From: Nonomuraea wenchangensis
GTDB taxonomy: Bacteria > Actinomycetota > Actinomycetes > Streptosporangiales > Streptosporangiaceae
Assembly (NCBI RefSeq): GCF_900111685.1
Contig: NZ_FOHX01000024.1
Coordinates: 1 to 64,000 of the forward strand
DNA: 64,000 bases
Direction of reading: 5' to 3'
Part shown: one piece after another, positions 6,834-17,298 of the stretch
How positions within the stretch are numbered: the first letter of the stretch is position 1
Layout of the letters: the number at the start of each line of letters is the position of its first letter
The notes under the pieces: generated by a model
What the model was told of the DNA's origin: nothing
What the model saw: the letters and a program-made list of their open reading frames with translations, nothing else
Databases searched by the model: none
Position numbers and translations under genes: made by a program

Positions 6834-9740
6834 GTGACTACGGGGAACTCCGTCAGCGGCCCAGCCGCGCCGCGCGAGCGCGGCGGACGGTCGCTGTCGC
6901 GCTTCACACTGCGCAACTGGCGCGTGCGCTGGCGCCTCACGGCGCTCATCCTGGTCCCGACCGTGGCCGCCGTCGTGCTGGGCGGCTCCCGCGTGGTCGA
7001 GTCGGTGCAGAGCATCTCCGACTACGACCGCACGGCCGCCGCCGCCGAACAGGCCGGCCACATCCGCGACCTGCTGCAGGCGGTCGGGCTGGAGCGTGAC
7101 ACCGCGGGCTGGATCGGGGCCAGCCGCTCGATGAAGAAGACGCTCGCCACGCCGCTCGCCCAGCGCAAGGACGTCGTCGACGGACTGGCCGCCCGGGTGC
7201 GGACCGACCTCGACGCCATCGACGACTCCTACGGCCCCCGCGCCCTCAGGGCCGCCGACCGGGCCAAGTCCGTGCTCGCCCGCCTGTCCCGCATCCGCGC
7301 CGAGGGCCAGACCAACACCGCCGAGTACGACACCCTGACCGACAGCCTCCTCGCCCTGCACGACGAGCTCGGCCTGCTGTCGGACGACTCCCTGACCGTC
7401 GGGCAGTTCCGTGCGCTCAGCGCGCTCGCCGCGGCCAAGGAGGAGGTCTCCCGCCAGCGCGTCCAGCTCCTGCAGGCCAGCTACGACACCGCCAAGGTGG
7501 ACGCCAAGACGGTCGAGCAGTTCATCACCTCCAACGCCCGTCAGCTCAGCGACATCAGCACCGTCGGCGCCGAGGCCGGCCCCGAGGTCGGCCTCGACCT
7601 CTCCAAGTCGCTGGCCGCCAAGCCCGAGTACGTCAACGTCCAGCTCACCAAGTCACGCGCGATCACCCTGGCCAGCGGCCGGGCCCCCGGCGTGCGCATC
7701 ACCGACAACCTGATCTCCGCCCGCGCCAGCCGGCAGGAGTGGTTCGACCAGAACCAGATCGTGATCGACGTCCTGCACGGCGTCGAGAAGGACCTCGCCG
7801 ACAAGGTCAACCTGCGCAGCCAGGAGCTGCGCAGCTCCGAGACCCGCAACGCGATCATCGCCGCTGTCATGATCGTAGCGCTACTTCTGCTCGTTCTGCT
7901 CCTCACCGTCGCGATCGCCCGCTCCATGGTCACCCCGCTGCGCCGGCTGCGCACCGAGGCGCTGGAGATCGCCGGCTTCCGCCTGCCCGACGTGGTGCGC
8001 CAGCTCCGCGTCAACGGCGAGGCCCAGGTCGGCGAGGTACGCCCGATCGCCGTCGAGGGCAACGACGAGATCGGCGAGGTGGCCCGCGCCTTCGACCAGG
8101 TGCACCGGCAGGCCGTGCGCCTGGCGGGCGAGGAGGCCGAGCTGCGCGGCAACATCAGCTCGATGTTCGTCAACCTCTCGCGCCGCACGCAGACCCTGGT
8201 CGAGCGGCAGATCTCGCTCATCGACGGCCTGGAGAAGGGCGAGCAGGACGGCGCCAGGCTGGCCGACCTGTTCAAGCTCGACCACCTCGCCACCCGCATG
8301 CGCCGCAACTCCGAGAACCTGCTGGTCCTCGCCGGCCACGAGGCCACCAGGCGGCGCAGCCAGCCGGCCAAGCTGGTCGACGTCGTACGCGCCGCGCTGT
8401 CGGAGGTCGAGGGCTACGAGCGGGTCCAGGTGCGGGTGCACCGCGGCACGTCGGTGCTCGGCAGCTGCGCGAACGACCTCGTCCACCTGGTCGCCGAGCT
8501 GGTCGAGAACGCCATCCAGTTCTCCCCGAGCAACGCGCCCGTCGTCGTCACCAGCAGCCCCATCGAGGGCGGCGGCGCGCTGCTGTCGGTGAGCGACACC
8601 GGCATCAGCATGACCGAGGAGGAGCTGGCCGAGGCCAACCGCCGCCTCGCCGAGCCGCCGGTCGTGGACGTGTCGGTCTCGCGGCGCATGGGCCTGTTCG
8701 TGGTCGGCCGCCTGGCGCTGCGCCACGGCATCCGGGTCCAGCTCAGGAAGGGCGACGGCGCCGGGCTCATCGCGATGGTGCTGCTGCCGCCCGCGCTCAT
8801 CGCCGACGGCCGCGAGCAGCCGCTGCCGCAGCGGCCCGCCTTCGGCGGCGGCACCGCCCCCGCCCCCGCCGGCCAGGGGTTCGGCGGGCGGCACTCGGGA
8901 CCGGCGGGCTCGGTCCCCAACGGGACGTTCCGGTCGTTCGGCAGCTTCGAGTCCATGGACGTGCCGCGCGGCCCCGCCCGCCCCGGACCCGCCCCCACCG
9001 GTCCTGGCGGGTACGACAGCACGCCCGGCACGCCCAGGCACGCGTTCGGCACGTACGGCTCCGACCCCGCCCAGCCGGGCGTGAACGCCTTCACCGCCGA
9101 CACCGACGGCGGCTCCTACCGTGGCAGGCCGCCCGGGTCCTTCGACTCCGGCTCCTACCCGTCGTACCCGAACGGCGGCTCCCGGCCGGTCAACGGCGCC
9201 CACCACGCATCGGGAAATGGTTCGTTCCAGACGCCGCCGCCCCCCGCTTACCCGACCGACGACGTGCGCAGGGCGGACCTCGCGCCGTCGGTGGACGTGT
9301 CGCCGATGGAGCCTGACCAGGAGGAATATCTGCCGATCTTCGCGTCGGTCGAATCCGCCTGGTTCCGCCGCCCGCCGGGCGAGCAAACCCCGGCCCAGCC
9401 GGAGACGACGGGTGGGGGTGAGGCCACGCCCGCGCAAGCCGTACCCTCTGGGGAGGAATCGTGGCGAACGGCCGCCGACGCCGGTTGGCAGGCGGCGGCC
9501 AAGGCCAGCGAGCCCAGCCTCGGCGGCATCACCGCCGCCGGGCTTCCCAAGCGGACCCCCAAGGCCAACCTGGTGCCCGGCACGGCCGCCCAGCCGTCGC
9601 CGGCACAGCAGCAGCAGCGGCAGGCCCCCGCGCCGCCTCCGGTCTCCGCGGACCGGATGCGCAGCCGGATGGCCAGCTTCCAGCAGGGTGTGCGACGGGG
9701 CCGCCAGGAAGTACGTCGACAGGAGGAACAGAGTGAGTAA
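6834..9740 (+). CDS. cvnA: Conservon sensor kinase-like protein CvnA (cvn1)
   Basis: A 968-residue membrane protein of the nitrate/nitrite-sensor-like (NIT) histidine-kinase family. TM1 is at about 36-52, followed by an extracytoplasmic NIT-type helical sensor of about 285 residues, TM2 at about 340-363, HAMP, and a dimerisation-like helix with H484 in LDHLATRMRR. The ATPase domain has its N-box asparagine at 559 (LVENAIQFSP) and the G-box DTGISM. The last ~300 residues are a Pro/Gly/Ser-rich disordered tail that keeps three motifs shared by all CvnAs here (LPIFASVESAWF, GLPKRTPKANLVPG, MRSRMASFQQGV). Start GTG 6834 follows GAGGGG. It heads cvnABCD; no response regulator is adjacent. Confidence 0.9.
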   Translation: MTTGNSVSGPAAPRERGGRSLSRFTLRNWRVRWRLTALILVPTVAAVVLGGSRVVESVQSISDYDRTAAAAEQAGHIRDLLQAVGLERDTAGWIGASRSMKKTLATPLAQRKDVVDGLAARVRTDLDAIDDSYGPRALRAADRAKSVLARLSRIRAEGQTNTAEYDTLTDSLLALHDELGLLSDDSLTVGQFRALSALAAAKEEVSRQRVQLLQASYDTAKVDAKTVEQFITSNARQLSDISTVGAEAGPEVGLDLSKSLAAKPEYVNVQLTKSRAITLASGRAPGVRITDNLISARASRQEWFDQNQIVIDVLHGVEKDLADKVNLRSQELRSSETRNAIIAAVMIVALLLLVLLLTVAIARSMVTPLRRLRTEALEIAGFRLPDVVRQLRVNGEAQVGEVRPIAVEGNDEIGEVARAFDQVHRQAVRLAGEEAELRGNISSMFVNLSRRTQTLVERQISLIDGLEKGEQDGARLADLFKLDHLATRMRRNSENLLVLAGHEATRRRSQPAKLVDVVRAALSEVEGYERVQVRVHRGTSVLGSCANDLVHLVAELVENAIQFSPSNAPVVVTSSPIEGGGALLSVSDTGISMTEEELAEANRRLAEPPVVDVSVSRRMGLFVVGRLALRHGIRVQLRKGDGAGLIAMVLLPPALIADGREQPLPQRPAFGGGTAPAPAGQGFGGRHSGPAGSVPNGTFRSFGSFESMDVPRGPARPGPAPTGPGGYDSTPGTPRHAFGTYGSDPAQPGVNAFTADTDGGSYRGRPPGSFDSGSYPSYPNGGSRPVNGAHHASGNGSFQTPPPPAYPTDDVRRADLAPSVDVSPMEPDQEEYLPIFASVESAWFRRPPGEQTPAQPETTGGGEATPAQAVPSGEESWRTAADAGWQAAAKASEPSLGGITAAGLPKRTPKANLVPGTAAQPSPAQQQQRQAPAPPPVSADRMRSRMASFQQGVRRGRQEVRRQEEQSE

Positions 9741-9761
9741 GCGTCCCGCCGGGGAGGATGC

Positions 9762-10184
9762 GTGACTACGCTGAGCCATGAGGCGCACCGCTTCGACTGG
9801 CTGATCACCGACTTCGTACGCAACACGCCCGGGGTCGCGCACGCCGTCGTCGTCTCGGCCGACGGCCTGTGCCTGGCGGCCTCCGAGGGGTTCCCGCCGG
9901 ACCGGGCCGACCAGCTCGCCGCGGTCTCCGCGGGCCTGCTGAGCCTGACCGTGGGCGCCTCCCGGGTGTTCGAGGGCGGCGCGGTGACGCAGACCGTCGT
10001 CGAGATGCAGCGCGGTCTGCTGATCGTCATGGCCATCAGCGACGGGTCGGTCCTGACCGTGCTGGCGGGTCCGGATTGTGACATGGGTTTGGTGGCGTAT
10101 CAGATGACGCTGCTGGTAGACAGGGCGGGACAGGCGCTCACGCCCGCCCTGCGCGCCGAACTGCAGGCAGCCAGGGCGCGGTGA
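9762..10184 (+). CDS. cvnB: Roadblock/LC7 protein CvnB (cvn1)
   Basis: A 140-residue single-domain Roadblock/LC7 protein, related to MglB and expected to act on or scaffold the partner GTPase CvnD at the membrane. It shows the family core ADGLCLAASEGFPPDRADQL, RVFEGGAVTQTVVEM and PDCDMGLVAYQM. It begins 21 bp after cvnA1 at a GTG preceded by GGGGAGGA; the other four cvnB genes instead overlap their cvnA stop by 4 bp, so coupling is looser here. Confidence 0.92.
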   Translation: MTTLSHEAHRFDWLITDFVRNTPGVAHAVVVSADGLCLAASEGFPPDRADQLAAVSAGLLSLTVGASRVFEGGAVTQTVVEMQRGLLIVMAISDGSVLTVLAGPDCDMGLVAYQMTLLVDRAGQALTPALRAELQAARAR

Positions 10185-10210
10185 TGTGATGGAACTGATA
10201 GGAGCGGGCC

Positions 10211-10573
10211 GTGTACGGCAGTGACGGGATCGGGGAAGAAGAGCCCCTGTTCCGTCCCTACGCGGTGACGGGCGGTCGTTCCGAGCCGCGGTACCACCTC
10301 GCGATGGAGACCCTGATCTCCTCGATGTCGATCCCGGACGCCGAGATGGCTCTGCTCACCCCCGAGCAGGAGGCCATCATGCAGCTCTGCAGGACGTTCC
10401 GGTCGGTCGCCGAGATCTCGGCCCTGCTCCGCGTCCCGCTGGGCGTGGCGAGGGTGCTCGTGGCGGACATGTCCGACGAAGGGCTTGTCCGCCTGCACCA
10501 GCCACGCCTCCAGCAGGGACAGCCAGACCTCAACATGCTCGAAAGGGTGCTCAGTGGACTACGCAGGCTCTAG
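10211..10573 (+). CDS. cvnC: DUF742 protein CvnC (cvn1)
   Basis: A 120-residue DUF742 protein, third member of the conservon. It begins with the typical FRPYAVTGGRSEP strand and has a winged-helix-like C-terminal half (SVAEISALLRVPLGVARVLVADM) ending LERVLSGLRRL. Its last 20 nt overlap the start of cvnD. The biochemical role is unknown; in the S. coelicolor conservon, CvnC is reported to interact with the other Cvn proteins. Confidence 0.9.
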   Translation: MYGSDGIGEEEPLFRPYAVTGGRSEPRYHLAMETLISSMSIPDAEMALLTPEQEAIMQLCRTFRSVAEISALLRVPLGVARVLVADMSDEGLVRLHQPRLQQGQPDLNMLERVLSGLRRL

Positions 10574-11129
10574 CCCCGGCCTCACCTCGACGAAGATCGT
10601 CGTGGCCGGGGGCTTCGGCGTCGGCAAGACGACGTTCGTGGGGGCGGTGTCCGAGATCCTCCCGCTCACCACGGAAGCGGTCATGACGGACGCGTCCGCG
10701 GGCATCGACGACCTGGGGATGACCCCCAACAAGCAGACCACGACCGTGGCGATGGACTTCGGCCGGCTCTCGCTGGACCGGGACCTGATCCTCTACCTGT
10801 TCGGCACGCCCGGACAGCACCGGTTCTGGTTCATGTGGGACGACCTGGTGCGCGGCGCCATCGGGGCCGTGGTGCTGGTGGACACCCGCCGGCTGGCCGA
10901 CAGCTTCCCCGCCATCGACTACTTCGAGGAGGCGAAGCTGCCGTTCGTCATCGGCATCAACGGCTGGGACGGGCAGTTCGTCCACTCCGACCAGGAGGTC
11001 AGGGAGGCGCTGGCGCTCTCGCCGCACACGCCGATCGTCCGCACCGACGCCCGCAACCGCGAGTCGGTCAAGGCGACGCTGATCGCGCTCGTCGAGCACG
11101 TCGTACGCCTGCGCGCCGCCGTCCACTGA
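10554..11129 (+). CDS. cvnD: Ras-like GTPase CvnD (cvn1)
   Basis: A 191-residue small GTPase, the switch of the conservon. P-loop GGFGVGKT is at 19-26. The switch-II motif reads FGTPGQ (83-88), with Gly where Ras proteins have the Asp of DxxGQ, and the base-recognition motif reads NGWD (136-139) rather than NKxD; both are shared by the paralogues in this window. The GTG start at 10554 is chosen because MDYAGSSPGLTSTK is conserved in all five copies, and the ribosome-binding site GAAAGGG lies inside cvnC. It ends 10 bp from the convergent ABC permease gene. Confidence 0.92.
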   Translation: MDYAGSSPGLTSTKIVVAGGFGVGKTTFVGAVSEILPLTTEAVMTDASAGIDDLGMTPNKQTTTVAMDFGRLSLDRDLILYLFGTPGQHRFWFMWDDLVRGAIGAVVLVDTRRLADSFPAIDYFEEAKLPFVIGINGWDGQFVHSDQEVREALALSPHTPIVRTDARNRESVKATLIALVEHVVRLRAAVH

Positions 11130-11139
11130 GCCCCCTGAG

Positions 11140-11924
11140 TCAACGGTCCAGCAGCCGGTAGCGGCGGACCGACAGGACGAAGAACACGGCGGTGATGGCC
11201 ACGGGCCACGCCACGGCCATGAGCACCGGGTGCCGCGCCACCCAGGAGTCGCCGCCCCAGCCCGGGTTGCCGAAGAGCTGCCGGGCCGCGGCCACGGTGG
11301 ACGACAGCGGGTTCCACTCGGCGATCGTGCCCAGCCAGCCCGGCATGGTGCCGGGGGCGACGAAGGCGTTCGACAGGAACCCGACCGGGAACTCCAGGGT
11401 CTGGACGGCCACCGCCGCGCCCGGCTCGCGCGCCACCAGCCCCAGGTACATCCCGGCCCACAGCAGCGAGAAGCGCAGGAGCAGCAGCAGGCCCACCGCG
11501 CCGAGCGCCCCGCCCGCGCTCGCCGGCCGCCAGCCCACGGCGAGCCCGCAGGCCAGCAGGCCGGCGAGGACCAGCGCCGAGTGGAGCAGGTCGGCGACGG
11601 CCCGGCCGATCAGCACGGCCGAGGGCGCCATCGGCAGTGAGCGGAACCGGTCCGTGACGCCCTTGGCGGCGTCGGCCGAGACGGCGACCATGGTGGCGCT
11701 CAGGCCGAAGAGCATCGTCATGCCGTACATGCCGGGCATGAGGAAGTCGAAGTAGCCGGCTCCCGGCGGCACCCGTACGGCGCCGCCGAACAGGTAGCCG
11801 AAGGCCAGCGTGATCATGATCGGGAAGGTGATCCCGAAGACCACGGTCATCGGCTGGTTGCGCCAGTGGATCAGGTCGCGCCGGGCAACGGTCCAGCCGT
11901 CGGCCAGCGCCCATCGCAGCGTGG

Positions 11925-11928
<4 letters not shown>
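11140..11928 (-). CDS. ABC-2 type permease (DrrB-like)
   Basis: A 262-residue membrane subunit of a two-gene ABC exporter, with about six hydrophobic segments. The ABC-2 signature region LPMAPSAVLIGRAVADLLHS is followed by FPVGFLSNAFVAPGTMPGWL, as in daunorubicin-resistance DrrB-type permeases. The GTG start overlaps the ATPase stop by 4 bp (GTGA), so the pair is translationally coupled. The exported compound is not predictable; drug or lipid-like molecules are typical. Confidence 0.88.
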
Positions 11929-12881
<953 letters not shown>

Positions 12882-12899
12882 GCGTTCTCCCTCCGAAAC

Positions 12900-12955
12900 G
12901 TACGGTGTACCGTACAAGCTACGACTCGGGAAGGCAACCGTACGGTGTACCGTAC
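12900..12955. promoter_or_regulatory. Twin palindromic TetR operators
   Basis: GTACGGTGTACCGTAC occurs at 12900-12915 and again at 12940-12955, exactly 40 bp apart. Each is an inverted repeat with 7-bp arms around a GT centre. They fill the gap between the divergent ATPase and TetR genes, and the second abuts the tetR start. This is a standard layout for a TetR repressor controlling both an exporter and itself. Confidence 0.8.
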
Positions 12956-12959
12956 AAAG

Positions 12960-13724
12960 GTGACCGTCGAACATCCGGGAAAGGGCGACCCCGCCCGCAG
13001 CCTCGCCCTCCTCTGGCGCACCAGCGAGCGGGCCAGCCGCAAGGGAAAGCCGGAGCTGAGCGTCGAGCGCATCGTGCGCGCCGCGATCGAGGTGGCCGAC
13101 GCCGAGGGGCTGCAGGCGCTGTCCATGCGCCGCGTGGCCGAGCGGCTGGGCGTCGGGACGATGTCGCTCTACACGTACGTGCCGGGCAAGCCGGAGCTGT
13201 TCGACGTCATGCTCGACACGGTCTACGGCGAGACCGCCCGCCCCGACGACGTCCCCGGGGGCTGGCGGGGTCGCCTGGAGCAGATCGCCCGCGAGAACCT
13301 CGCGCTCTACCTGCGCCACCCGTGGCTGCTGCAGGTGGCCGCGAGCCGCCCGGTGCTCGGCCCCAACGTGACCGCCAAGTACGACTACGAGCTGCGCGCC
13401 GTGGACGGCATCGGCCTCAGCGACGTGGAGATGGACGCGGTGATCACCCTGATCACCGGCTTCGTGCACGGCACGGCCAGGGGCGCGGTGGAGGCGGCCC
13501 AGGTCGAGAGCCAGACGGGTCTGACCGACGAGCAGTGGTGGGCCGCGCACGCGCCCTTCTTCGCGCGCATCGCCGACACCGAGCGCTGGCCGGTCGCCAC
13601 CCGCGTCGGCCAGGCCGCCGGCGAGGCCCAGAACGCCGCCTACAGCCCGGAGCACGCCTTCGAGTTCGGCCTGCAGCGGGTGCTGGACGGCATCCAGGCC
13701 CTGGTCGAGCGCCGCACTACGTAG
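12960..13724 (+). CDS. TetR-family repressor of the DrrAB-like exporter
   Basis: About 254 residues. The helix-turn-helix lies in LSMRRVAERLGVGTMSLYTYV after a basic N-terminus, and the C-terminal ligand-binding half resembles the antibiotic-sensing TetR group. GTG 12960 is called because homology starts near there, but it has no ribosome-binding site (leaderless or operator-buried). A GTG at 12945 with GGAAGG upstream is an alternative. It is divergent from the exporter with two operators between. Its 3' end overlaps the convergent GMC gene by 8 bp. Confidence 0.88.
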   Translation: MTVEHPGKGDPARSLALLWRTSERASRKGKPELSVERIVRAAIEVADAEGLQALSMRRVAERLGVGTMSLYTYVPGKPELFDVMLDTVYGETARPDDVPGGWRGRLEQIARENLALYLRHPWLLQVAASRPVLGPNVTAKYDYELRAVDGIGLSDVEMDAVITLITGFVHGTARGAVEAAQVESQTGLTDEQWWAAHAPFFARIADTERWPVATRVGQAAGEAQNAAYSPEHAFEFGLQRVLDGIQALVERRTT

Positions 13725-15342
13725 CTCTGTAGAACTCCACCGGCTCGGGCGGCAGCGGGGTGTTGCCGAGGATGAGGTCGGCGGACTTCTCGGCGAGCAT
13801 CATGACCGGCGCATAGATGTTGCCGTTGGTGACGTAGGGCATGGCGGAGGCGTCCACGACGCGCAGCCCGTCCAGGCCGTGCACGCGCATGGTGTCCGGA
13901 TCGACCACCGACAGCTCGTCGGTGCCCATCCGGCAGGTGCACGACGGGTGGAGCGCGGTCTCGGCGTCCTTGGCCACCCACCTCAGGATGTCCTCGTCGG
14001 TCTCGACCTCGGGGCCGGGGGAGATCTCGCCGCCGTTCAGGCCGTCCCAGGCGGGCTGGGACAGGATGGCCCTGGCGTGCCTGACGGCCTCCACCCACTC
14101 GCGGCGGTCCTGCTCGGTGGACAGGTAGTTGAAGCGCAGCGCGGGCTTGACCCTCGGGTCCGCCGAGGTGACGCGGACCGAGCCGCGCGCGTCGGAGTAC
14201 ATCGGGCCGATGTGCACCTGGTAGCCGTGCCCGCCGGCCGGGGCCGAGCCGTCGTAGCGGACCGCGAGCGGCAGGAAGTGGAACATCAGGTTGGGGTAGG
14301 CCACGTCCTCGTTGGAGCGGATGAAGCCGCCCGCCTCGAAGTGGTTCGTGGCGCCGGGGCCGCGCCGCAGGAACAGCCAGTCGGCGCCGATGAAGGGCCG
14401 CCGCCACAGCTGCAGCGACGGCTGCTGCGACACCGGCCGCAGGCAGGCGTGCTGGACGTAGACCTCCAGGTGGTCCTGGAGGTTCTCGCCGACGCCCGGC
14501 AGGTCGTGCACCACGTCGATGCCGAGGGGTTCGAGCAGTGCGCGCGGGCCGACGCCCGAGACCTGGAGGAGCTGCGGGGAGTTGATCGCGCCGCCGCACA
14601 GGATCACCTCGCCGGCGTCGATGCGCTCGCCCCCGACCTGTACGCCGACCGCGCGGGTGCCCTCGAAGAGCACCCGCTCGACGAAGGCGCGGGTGCGGAC
14701 CGTGAGGTTGCGGCGGCGGCGCACCGGATGCAGGTAGGCGCGGGCGGCGCTGAGCCGGCGACCGCGGTGCACGTTGCGGTCGAAGGCGGCGAAGCCCTCC
14801 TGGCGGTAGCCGTTGACGTCGTCGGTCAGCGGGTGCCCGGCCTGCTGCACGGCGGCGAAGAACGCCTCGAACAGCGGTCCCTCGGCCGGCCCGCGCTCCA
14901 GCTTGAGCGGCCCTTCGCCGCCGCGGTAGTCGGTGCCGGGGTCGGCGAGGCAGCTCTCCATGCGCTTGAAGTAGGGCAGGCAGTGGGCGTAGTCCCAGTG
15001 CTTCATGCCGGGGTCGGTCGCCCACCGCTCGTAGTCCAGCGGGTTGCCCCGCTGGAAGATCATCCCGTTGATGCTGCTGGAGCCGCCGAGCACCTTGCCC
15101 CGCGCGTGGTAGACGCGCCGGTCGTTCAGGTGCGGCTCCGGCTCGGACTCGTACTTCCAGTCGTAGCGGCTGTTGCCGATGGGGAACATCAGCGCGGCCG
15201 GCATGTGGATGAAGACGTCCCACAGGCTGTCGGGGCGCCCGGCCTCCAGCACGAGCACTGACGTGGCGGGGTCGGCGCTGAGCCGGTTGGCCAGGGCGCA
15301 ACCGGCCGAGCCGCCGCCCACGATGACGAAGTCGAACCTCAA
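13717..15342 (-). CDS. GMC oxidoreductase (choline-dehydrogenase-like)
   Basis: A 541-residue FAD flavoprotein. N-terminal dinucleotide fold GGGSAGCALANRL, GMC signature 1 (GKVLGGSSSINGMI), signature 2 (GGAINSPQLLQVSGVGP), and a C-terminal catalytic region HPSCTCRMG with GNIYAPV. The likely reaction is oxidation of choline or another primary alcohol. The start is a TTG whose bases overlap the stop of the upstream binding-protein gene (TTGA), so it is coupled to a betaine/choline importer operon, which supports the choline assignment. No betaine-aldehyde dehydrogenase is adjacent; the enzyme may do both steps, as some BetA proteins do. Confidence 0.85.
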   Translation of the reverse strand: MRFDFVIVGGGSAGCALANRLSADPATSVLVLEAGRPDSLWDVFIHMPAALMFPIGNSRYDWKYESEPEPHLNDRRVYHARGKVLGGSSSINGMIFQRGNPLDYERWATDPGMKHWDYAHCLPYFKRMESCLADPGTDYRGGEGPLKLERGPAEGPLFEAFFAAVQQAGHPLTDDVNGYRQEGFAAFDRNVHRGRRLSAARAYLHPVRRRRNLTVRTRAFVERVLFEGTRAVGVQVGGERIDAGEVILCGGAINSPQLLQVSGVGPRALLEPLGIDVVHDLPGVGENLQDHLEVYVQHACLRPVSQQPSLQLWRRPFIGADWLFLRRGPGATNHFEAGGFIRSNEDVAYPNLMFHFLPLAVRYDGSAPAGGHGYQVHIGPMYSDARGSVRVTSADPRVKPALRFNYLSTEQDRREWVEAVRHARAILSQPAWDGLNGGEISPGPEVETDEDILRWVAKDAETALHPSCTCRMGTDELSVVDPDTMRVHGLDGLRVVDASAMPYVTNGNIYAPVMMLAEKSADLILGNTPLPPEPVEFYRAT

Positions 15343-16277
15343 CGGGGGATCCAGTCCTTCCACACGATCTTGTTCTGCGCCACCCACTCGGCAGCGGCCT
15401 GCTCGGCCGTCTTGCTGTCGTTGATCATGGCGCTCGCGACCCGGTTCTGGTCGTCGTTGGTCCAGGTGAAGTTGCGGACCAGCTCGTAGGCCCGGCCGCC
15501 CTTCTCGGCGAAGCTCCGGCTGACGATCTTGTCCAGCAGGTAGGGCGGATAGTCGCAGGCGACCCTGGCCGTGTCGGCGTCGCAGCCGACGGCGTACGCG
15601 GGCAGCGCGATCTTGACCAGCTTCACCTTCGTGAACAGCCATTGCGGCTCGTAGAAATACATGAGCAGCGGCGTCCGGTTCTTCGTCGCCTCCTGGGCCG
15701 CCTTGATCAACGCGTCCTCGCTGCCCGAGTAGACGACCTTGTAATTCAGGCGGAGGTTGCGCACCAGAGCCTCGTCGTTCGTCACGAACGTCGGGTCGCC
15801 GTCGAGGATCTGACCGGCGTTTCCGGTTTTTTCGGTCCGGAAGAGGTTCGCGTACTTATTGAGGTTTCGGTAGTCCGTAATGTCGGGATATTTCTTGGCC
15901 ATCCACTCGGGGACGTACCACCCGATCACTCCTTTGTTGCCGGTGAGCCCGGCCGACAGCGCGACCTTCTTCTGCTCGATGTACTGCTTCTTCAGGTCGG
16001 GATGGCCCCAGTTCTCGATGATGACGTCGACCTTGCCGGTCTCGAAATCACGCCAGGACACTTCCTCTTTCATCTTCCGGGTGTTCACCGTGTAGCCCAG
16101 CTCGTGCTCCAGCAGGTGGCCGAGCACGGCGGCCTGGGCCTCGTAGCCCACCCAGGCGTGGATGTCGAGGTTGACGGTCTTCTTGGCGCCGGTGGCGGCG
16201 CCGGGCTCCTCGCCGGAGCAGGACGTCAGGAGCAGAACGGCCGCGGCCAGCGGCGCGGCGAGCGTCTTCAAGCGCAT
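15339..16277 (-). CDS. Glycine-betaine/choline-type binding lipoprotein (copy b)
   Basis: A 312-residue lipoprotein (lipobox LLLTSC, C20) of the OpuAC/ProX-like binding-protein class. It presents a quaternary-amine osmolyte to the ABC permease. It is a paralogue of the gene just upstream, sharing blocks such as VDVIIENWGHPDLKK and GNKGVIGWY. A stretch at about 15820-15900 is clearly poorer in GC than its neighbours. It sits between the first binding-protein gene (49-bp gap) and the GMC gene, which starts on its stop codon. Confidence 0.88.
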   Translation of the reverse strand: MRLKTLAAPLAAAVLLLTSCSGEEPGAATGAKKTVNLDIHAWVGYEAQAAVLGHLLEHELGYTVNTRKMKEEVSWRDFETGKVDVIIENWGHPDLKKQYIEQKKVALSAGLTGNKGVIGWYVPEWMAKKYPDITDYRNLNKYANLFRTEKTGNAGQILDGDPTFVTNDEALVRNLRLNYKVVYSGSEDALIKAAQEATKNRTPLLMYFYEPQWLFTKVKLVKIALPAYAVGCDADTARVACDYPPYLLDKIVSRSFAEKGGRAYELVRNFTWTNDDQNRVASAMINDSKTAEQAAAEWVAQNKIVWKDWIPR

Positions 16278-16326
16278 GAGAGGTCTCCGGGGCCGCGACC
16301 CGCCGAGGGGCCGCGGCCTGAAGGGG

Positions 16327-17298
16327 TCACTTGGGGATCCAGGCCTGCCACTTGGCGGTGTTGGCCTCGACCCACTTCTTGGCTGCCTGCTCGCCGGTCA
16401 TGCCGTTGTTGGTCATGTCGTTGGCGACGGCGTTCTGGTCGTCGTTCGTCCAGTTGAAGTTCTTGACCAGCTCGTAGGCCTTGCCGCCGGTGTCGGCGAA
16501 CTTCTTGCTGACGATCTTGTCGAGGTCCATCTCCGGGTAGTCGCAGGCGACCTTCTTCGGGTCGGCGTCGCAGCCCTCGGTGTACGCGGGCAGGTTCACC
16601 CGGACGAGCTGGGTCTTGTTGAACAGCCAGTGCGGGTCCCAGAAGTAGAACAGCAGCGCCTTCTGCTGCTCCTGCGCCTGCTGGGCGCCCTTGATCAGGG
16701 CCGCCTCACTGCCGCCCACCACGACCTTGAAGTTCAGCTTGAGGTTCTTGATCAGGGCGTCCTCGTTGCTGACGTACGACGGGTCGCCGAACAGCAGCTG
16801 GCCCTTGTCGCCGGACTCGGAGGTCTTGAACAGGTCGGCGTACTTGTTGAGGTTCTTGGAGTCGGTGATGTCTGGGTACTTGTCGGCCATCCACTTCGGG
16901 ATGTACCACCCGATCACGCCCTTGTTGCCGGTGGAGCCGGCCTCGACCGCGACCTTCTTCTCCTCGATGAACGTCTTCTTCAGGTCGGGGTGGCCCCAGT
17001 TCTCGATGATGACGTCGACGCTGCCGTTCTCGAAGCCCTCCCAGGCGAGCTGCTCCTTGATCTCGGGCAGCTCCACGGTGTAGCCGAGCTCGTTCTTCAG
17101 CAGGTAGGCCACCACGTTGGCGCTGGCCTCGTACCCGACCCATGGGTTGATCGCGATCTTGACGGTGCCCGCCGAGCTGCTGGAGCCGCCCTGCGGGGCG
17201 CCGGCCGAGGCGCTGGGGGAAGACTCGACCGTGGCTCCGCCGCACCCCGCGGCGGCCATTCCAAGAGCGAGCAAGCCTGCGAGCAGGCGGATCTTCAT
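16327..17298 (-). CDS. Glycine-betaine/choline-type binding lipoprotein (copy a)
   Basis: A 323-residue lipoprotein with lipobox MAAAGC (C19), a Ser/Ala-rich linker, then the binding domain with INPWVGYEASANVV and VDVIIENWGHPDLKK. It supplies betaine, choline or a related compound to the fused permease encoded just upstream, whose stop it overlaps by 4 bp. Two non-identical binding proteins for one permease suggest that two ligands, or two affinities, are served. Confidence 0.9.
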   Translation of the reverse strand: MKIRLLAGLLALGMAAAGCGGATVESSPSASAGAPQGGSSSSAGTVKIAINPWVGYEASANVVAYLLKNELGYTVELPEIKEQLAWEGFENGSVDVIIENWGHPDLKKTFIEEKKVAVEAGSTGNKGVIGWYIPKWMADKYPDITDSKNLNKYADLFKTSESGDKGQLLFGDPSYVSNEDALIKNLKLNFKVVVGGSEAALIKGAQQAQEQQKALLFYFWDPHWLFNKTQLVRVNLPAYTEGCDADPKKVACDYPEMDLDKIVSKKFADTGGKAYELVKNFNWTNDDQNAVANDMTNNGMTGEQAAKKWVEANTAKWQAWIPK

